Assembly: GCA_964601085.1 (NCBI GenBank)
Contig: CAZRLN010000036.1
Location: forward strand, 1 to 28,036
Reading direction: 5' to 3'
DNA length: 28,036 bases
Origin: UBA1444 sp964601085
Lineage (GTDB): Bacteria; Bacillota; Negativicutes; UBA1444
Both the position numbers and the translations under genes were made by a program. This document shows positions 24,486 through 28,036 of this stretch, piece after piece. Under the pieces are notes generated by a model that made no database searches, was not told the DNA's origin, and saw only the letters and a program-made list of their open reading frames with translations. Each line of letters begins with the position of its first letter. The first letter of the stretch is position 1.

Positions 24486-24693
24486 GCGTTTCAGTAATCT
24501 CACCCCATGCGTCAGTCAACCGCTGCATTGATTTACCAGTTTGTTTTGACGCCAGACGGAAAAAGTCCTGCATTCTGCTGACAAGAACTATCCACTATGG
24601 GTGGAATATTAATCCGAGATGTATTACACTGTTTATAAGCAATAGCAGAGTTGACCGCGAATTCACTGATATCAATAAAAGAGGGGATTTTCC
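24486..24693. promoter_or_regulatory. Divergent intergenic region between corA and the LarA-like gene
   Basis: This 208-nt AT-rich region must hold both divergent promoters. On the plus strand TTGACC (about 24652-24657), 17 bp, AATAAA (about 24675-24680) is a weak candidate for the LarA-like operon, very close to its start codon. For corA no convincing pair was found. No operator or riboswitch was recognised. Confidence 0.3.
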
Positions 24694-25968
24694 ATGGATA
24701 TTGTGAAAGACTTGCTGCAAGGTGTGCCTTTACCGCGGATGATCAAAATCCGCCAGACCTTCCCCGCGCCGGAAATTACCGATGTACCGGCTACTCTGCT
24801 CGACGCTCTGTCCCAATCCGGTCAGTTGGATCGAATCCGGCCCGGCATGCGTATCGCTATCGCCGCCGGCAGTCGCGGCGTCGACCATATCCCGGATTTG
24901 GTTGGCGTCACAGTCGCTGAACTGAAGAAACGAGGCGCCGTGCCTTTTGTTATTCCTGCCATGGGCAGTCATGGCGGAGCCACGGCCGCCGGCCAGGCTG
25001 AAGTTCTGGCCCACCTCGGCATCACGGAACAAACAGTCGGCTGCCCCATTGTATCTTCGATGGAAGTGGTGGAAATTTCCCGTCTTGCCAATGGCTTGCC
25101 GGTTTATATCGACAAACACGCCTATGAGGCTGACGGGATCGTATTGATTAACCGGGTTAAGCCGCACACCGCTTTTCGCGGCCCCAACGAAAGCGGCCTG
25201 GCAAAAATGATCGCGATCGGATTGGGAAAACAAAAGGGAGCTGAATCCTGTCACGCCTACGGATTCAAGCACATGGCCGATCATGTGCCGGCCATGGCCC
25301 GGGAAACCATCGCCAAGGCGCCGATTCTCTTTGGCATTGGCACCGTAGAAAACGCCTACGATCATATCGCCAAGATCGTCGTCACCGCCGCCGAAGAGTT
25401 GATTGAAACCGATAAAAATCTACTGATAGAAGCCAAAGCAGCCATGCCGCGAATCGCTTTTTCGCCGATTGATGCGCTGGTGATTGATGAAATCGGCAAA
25501 GACATCTCCGGCGATGGCATGGATCCCAATATTACCGGTCGTTATCCCACTCCCTACCCGACAGGAGGCCCGGAAGTGTCAAAAATGGTTGTGCTTGACC
25601 TGACGGAAAAGACCAATGGCAATGCCAACGGCATTGGCACCGCCGATTTTACGACCCGCCGATTGGTCAACAAAACCGACTTCAAGTCGATGTACGCCAA
25701 CGGCCTGACCTCGACCGTCGTCGGCCCAACAGCGATCCCTTTGACGCTGGACTGCGACCTCGACGCCATCCGGGCCGCGGTTAAAACGTCCAATGCGCTG
25801 GATCTCGGCCAGGTTCGCCTGGTACGGATCAAAAACACCTTGCAGCTTAGTGAAATCATGATCTCCGAGTCGCTGCTGGCGGAAGCCCGGACCTTTGAAA
25901 ATATCACCATCTTATCCGATCCGTTTGATCTGCAGTTTGATGACCAGGGAAATCTCAGGAGGGAATAG
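24694..25968 (+). CDS. LarA-like (DUF2088) nickel-dependent racemase-family protein
   Basis: A 424-residue protein of the lactate racemase catalytic-domain family. Members of known function interconvert 2-hydroxyacid stereoisomers with a nickel-pincer nucleotide cofactor. Family-type segments are GSRGVDHIPDLV (59-70), PAMGSHGGATAAGQAEVL (88-105, with His93), and NRVKPHTAFRGPNESGLAKMI (153-173, with Lys156 and His158). Further histidines at 187 and 193 could complete the site. The cofactor-synthesis genes larB, larC and larE are not present here. The ATG is preceded by AGAGGGG about 8 nt upstream. It is followed 1 nt later by an EamA transporter gene, suggesting an uptake/export plus isomerisation unit. 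The exact substrate is unknown, so no larA symbol is given. Confidence 0.82.
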   Translation: MDIVKDLLQGVPLPRMIKIRQTFPAPEITDVPATLLDALSQSGQLDRIRPGMRIAIAAGSRGVDHIPDLVGVTVAELKKRGAVPFVIPAMGSHGGATAAGQAEVLAHLGITEQTVGCPIVSSMEVVEISRLANGLPVYIDKHAYEADGIVLINRVKPHTAFRGPNESGLAKMIAIGLGKQKGAESCHAYGFKHMADHVPAMARETIAKAPILFGIGTVENAYDHIAKIVVTAAEELIETDKNLLIEAKAAMPRIAFSPIDALVIDEIGKDISGDGMDPNITGRYPTPYPTGGPEVSKMVVLDLTEKTNGNANGIGTADFTTRRLVNKTDFKSMYANGLTSTVVGPTAIPLTLDCDLDAIRAAVKTSNALDLGQVRLVRIKNTLQLSEIMISESLLAEARTFENITILSDPFDLQFDDQGNLRRE

Positions 25969-25969
25969 C

Positions 25970-26824
25970 GTGTCGCAACCGCATCTTGCAGGCGCCCGGC
26001 GTGAGCATGGCCGGGCCATTCTTTTTCTTTTGCTGGCTGCACTTTTGTGGAGCACCGGCGGTTTTTTCATCAAATGGGTTGATTGGCATCCCATGGCAAT
26101 CGCCGGCGGGCGCAGCGCCATCTCCGCCATCGTTTTCGCGGTGGCCTTCCGCAAAACATTAAAAATTACCGGATCACCGATCCAGATCATTGCCGCCCTG
26201 GCTTACGCCCTCACCGTAACTCTGTTTGTCATTGCCAATAAACTGACCACCGCCGCGAACACCATCCTGCTGCAGTATACCGCGCCGGTCCATGTCGCGC
26301 TTCTTTCGGCCTGGCTGCTGAACGAGCACCCGAACCGCCGCGACTGGATGACGATTGCGGCGGTCCTTGCCGGCATGGTTCTGTTTTTCTTCGAACAGAT
26401 GAGTCCCGGCAACCTGATCGGCAACCTTTGCGCGTTGATGTCCGGCTTAACCTTCGGGCTTTTCATCGTGCTGCTTCGCAAGCAACGGGATGCGTCGCCG
26501 GCGACTTCGGTATTTCTCGGCAACATTTTCACGGCGATCGCCGGCGTGCCGTTCATGCTGGATTCGCTGCCCAGCCCTGCCGGTTGGGCGGGGTTGATAT
26601 TCCTCGGCGTCTTTCAGCTCGGCATGGCCTATGTATTTTACACCTGGGCCATTTCCCACGTCACCGCCATGGAGGCTGTATTGATCACATTGATCGAGCC
26701 GGTTCTCAATCCGATCTGGGTATTCGTCCTGATGGGAGAGGCGCCGTCCTGGAGCGCTCTGCTGGGAGGACTCGTCATCATCGGCGCCGTAACGGCCCGG
26801 CAAATCGTCGAGTCCCGCCGATGA
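25970..26824 (+). CDS. EamA/DMT-superfamily transporter
   Basis: A 284-residue membrane protein with about ten hydrophobic segments in two EamA repeats. The first contains LLWSTGGFFIKWVDWHPMAI, and the second contains FQLGMAYVFYTWAISHVTAMEA with LIEPVLNPIWVFVLMGE, the typical end-of-repeat signature. It probably exports or imports a small metabolite. The start is GTG at 25970, with AGGAGGG 6-7 nt upstream, one base after the stop of the LarA-like gene; a longer in-frame start at 25895 lies inside that gene and was rejected. The stop overlaps the start of the MFS gene (ATGA), so all three are a single operon. The substrate is unknown. Confidence 0.92.
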   Translation: MSQPHLAGARREHGRAILFLLLAALLWSTGGFFIKWVDWHPMAIAGGRSAISAIVFAVAFRKTLKITGSPIQIIAALAYALTVTLFVIANKLTTAANTILLQYTAPVHVALLSAWLLNEHPNRRDWMTIAAVLAGMVLFFFEQMSPGNLIGNLCALMSGLTFGLFIVLLRKQRDASPATSVFLGNIFTAIAGVPFMLDSLPSPAGWAGLIFLGVFQLGMAYVFYTWAISHVTAMEAVLITLIEPVLNPIWVFVLMGEAPSWSALLGGLVIIGAVTARQIVESRR

Positions 26825-27993
26825 TGAACACGCTGGCTTCGCTTTTCAAAAACCGTCAATTTCAGAGCATCGCCTGCATTCAGGTTTTCAATGTGTTCGG
26901 GGCCAACCTGATTGCGCCGGTATTGCCCCTTTACTTGTCCCTTCAGGGCATGTCCGCATCCCGAATCGGCATGGTGATGGGGATTATGGCCATCGGTGCG
27001 TTGGTGATGCGTCCCTTGGCCGGCCGGTCTGTCGATCAGCGGGGCAGCCGCCCCGTAATCCTGTTCGGCCAGGGACTGCTCGGCGTCTGTTTTGCTTCCT
27101 TCCTCTGGTTGACCACTTTCTGGCCGTTATTGCTGATCCGTTTCATCCAGGGCGCAGCCCAGTCCTTCTATTCCACAGCGGCCGTCACATTCGCCAGCAG
27201 TGTTGAATCGCCGCAGAACACAGCCAGCGCCATCTCCATGTTCACCGTTTTCACCATGATCGGGCTAGGCAGCGCCACGAGCCTGGGACCATTGGTTTTC
27301 CTTGAAATCGGCTTCGTCCGCCTAATCTTGATAAGTCTGGCGGCGCTGGGAATAGCGGTATCATTCACGATCTGGCGGGCCCGCCCCATCGCTCCCATCC
27401 GGGACACTGAAATTCCGCCGTTTTCTTCCGTTCTTCACCTGAAGGCGGTTTGGGCGCCGACAGTCTGTTTGTTCGCCTCCAATTTCGTTTTCAGCACGCT
27501 GTTCACCTTTGTGCCGCTCTACGCCGTTTCCGTTTCCCTGCAGGACTACTCCGTTTTCTATATCTGCTTCGCCGTCGCCGTGATCGCCACCCGTCTCGGC
27601 GTCCAACAGCTGACGCAAACGTTCCGGGCGGAAACCGTCGCGACCGTCGCCAGCCTGATGAACGTGGGCAGCGCCCTGATCATTGCAATATATCCGTCAG
27701 CGTTCACGTTCGCGGCATCCGGCGTTTTGATCGGGCTAGGGTTTGGCGTCATTTTTCCGGCTCTCACCATCTATGTCATCCAGCGAATCTCTCCCGCCAT
27801 CAAGGGAACCGGCTTGTCGATCCTCACTGCTTCCGGCGATGTTGGCAATGCCCTTGGCGCCGCTATTTTGGGTATTGTCGCCGAATATTTCGGGTTTCGG
27901 TGGGTCTTTGGCCTGTCCGCTTTGGTCGTAGTCGTCTGCACCCGTTATTTTTACGTCACGCTGGTGGTCAACGAGCGCAAGGTCTCCCCCTGA
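26821..27993 (+). CDS. Major facilitator superfamily transporter
   Basis: A 390-residue protein with about twelve membrane spans. MFS hallmarks include the loop 2-3 motif RPLAGRSVDQRGSRPVI, close to the GxLaDrxGrkp pattern. The second half has FGVIFPALTIYVIQRISPAIKGTGLSI and the GDVGNALGAAILG segment common in sugar/drug-type members. The start ATG at 26821 makes a 4-nt ATGA overlap with the EamA stop; the next codon is also ATG. The ribosome-binding site is weak, so translation is likely coupled. A much longer upstream frame runs through the EamA gene and is a shadow. It is the last gene of the operon within the window. The next 43 nt hold no recognisable feature. Confidence 0.92.
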   Translation: MMNTLASLFKNRQFQSIACIQVFNVFGANLIAPVLPLYLSLQGMSASRIGMVMGIMAIGALVMRPLAGRSVDQRGSRPVILFGQGLLGVCFASFLWLTTFWPLLLIRFIQGAAQSFYSTAAVTFASSVESPQNTASAISMFTVFTMIGLGSATSLGPLVFLEIGFVRLILISLAALGIAVSFTIWRARPIAPIRDTEIPPFSSVLHLKAVWAPTVCLFASNFVFSTLFTFVPLYAVSVSLQDYSVFYICFAVAVIATRLGVQQLTQTFRAETVATVASLMNVGSALIIAIYPSAFTFAASGVLIGLGFGVIFPALTIYVIQRISPAIKGTGLSILTASGDVGNALGAAILGIVAEYFGFRWVFGLSALVVVVCTRYFYVTLVVNERKVSP

Positions 27994-28036
27994 CGAATCA
28001 AATCCATAAGAAACTGCACATCCCAAAATATAAAAG

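Overview
The window looks like a chromosomal segment from a diderm Firmicute, most probably a Negativicute. Three things point that way. The partial 16S rRNA and the housekeeping order (tilS-hpt-ftsH ... coaX-dusB-greA-lysS-rrn) are typical of Firmicutes. Ribosome-binding sites are strong and AGGAGG-like, with many TTG/GTG starts. The Tad locus nevertheless encodes a secretin (CpaC), which requires an outer membrane. No CRISPR array, insertion sequence, phage gene or tRNA was seen.

Layout. Nearly everything up to 24.5 kb is on the minus strand, so transcription runs from high to low coordinates. Bases 1-816 are the 5' half of a 16S rRNA gene with a consensus rrn promoter at 947-975. Upstream lie lysS and greA (1206-3235), driven by a perfect consensus promoter whose leader carries a terminator-like hairpin. 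Next comes a tightly overlapping set: a permuted NlpC/P60-like protein, an uncharacterised HxxEH protein, dusB, coaX, birA, panD and panC (3398-8866). panC is preceded by a promoter, about 125 nt of leader and then a very strong terminator only about 22 nt before the start codon, so a conditional attenuator or riboswitch is likely. Further upstream are an FlK-like hotdog thioesterase, ftsH, hpt and tilS (9110-13543).

Between 13.7 and 17.3 kb lie less connected genes: an unknown three-helix membrane protein, a DUF6998-like protein, a PrpA-type Ser/Thr phosphatase and an isoprenylcysteine-methyltransferase-like membrane protein. Three of them end in clear intrinsic terminators.

From 17.3 to 23.3 kb is a compact Tad/Flp pilus locus in the order cpaB, cpaC, receiver-CpaE/TadZ fusion, tadB, DegS-like cytoplasmic histidine kinase, flp. 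It has a good promoter ahead of cpaB. The motor ATPase (CpaF/TadA), TadC and the prepilin peptidase are absent here. The kinase is translationally coupled to tadB, and the receiver of the CpaE fusion keeps all phosphorylation residues. The pair could be a dedicated phosphorelay acting on pilus placement or assembly rather than on transcription. tadB is interrupted by a 100-N assembly gap flanked by an identical 55-bp duplication; collapsing it restores one open frame.

A corA Mg2+/Co2+ channel gene (23382-24485, minus) faces away from a plus-strand operon of a LarA-like (DUF2088) protein, an EamA transporter and an MFS transporter (24694-27993), coupled by 1-4 nt spacings or overlaps.
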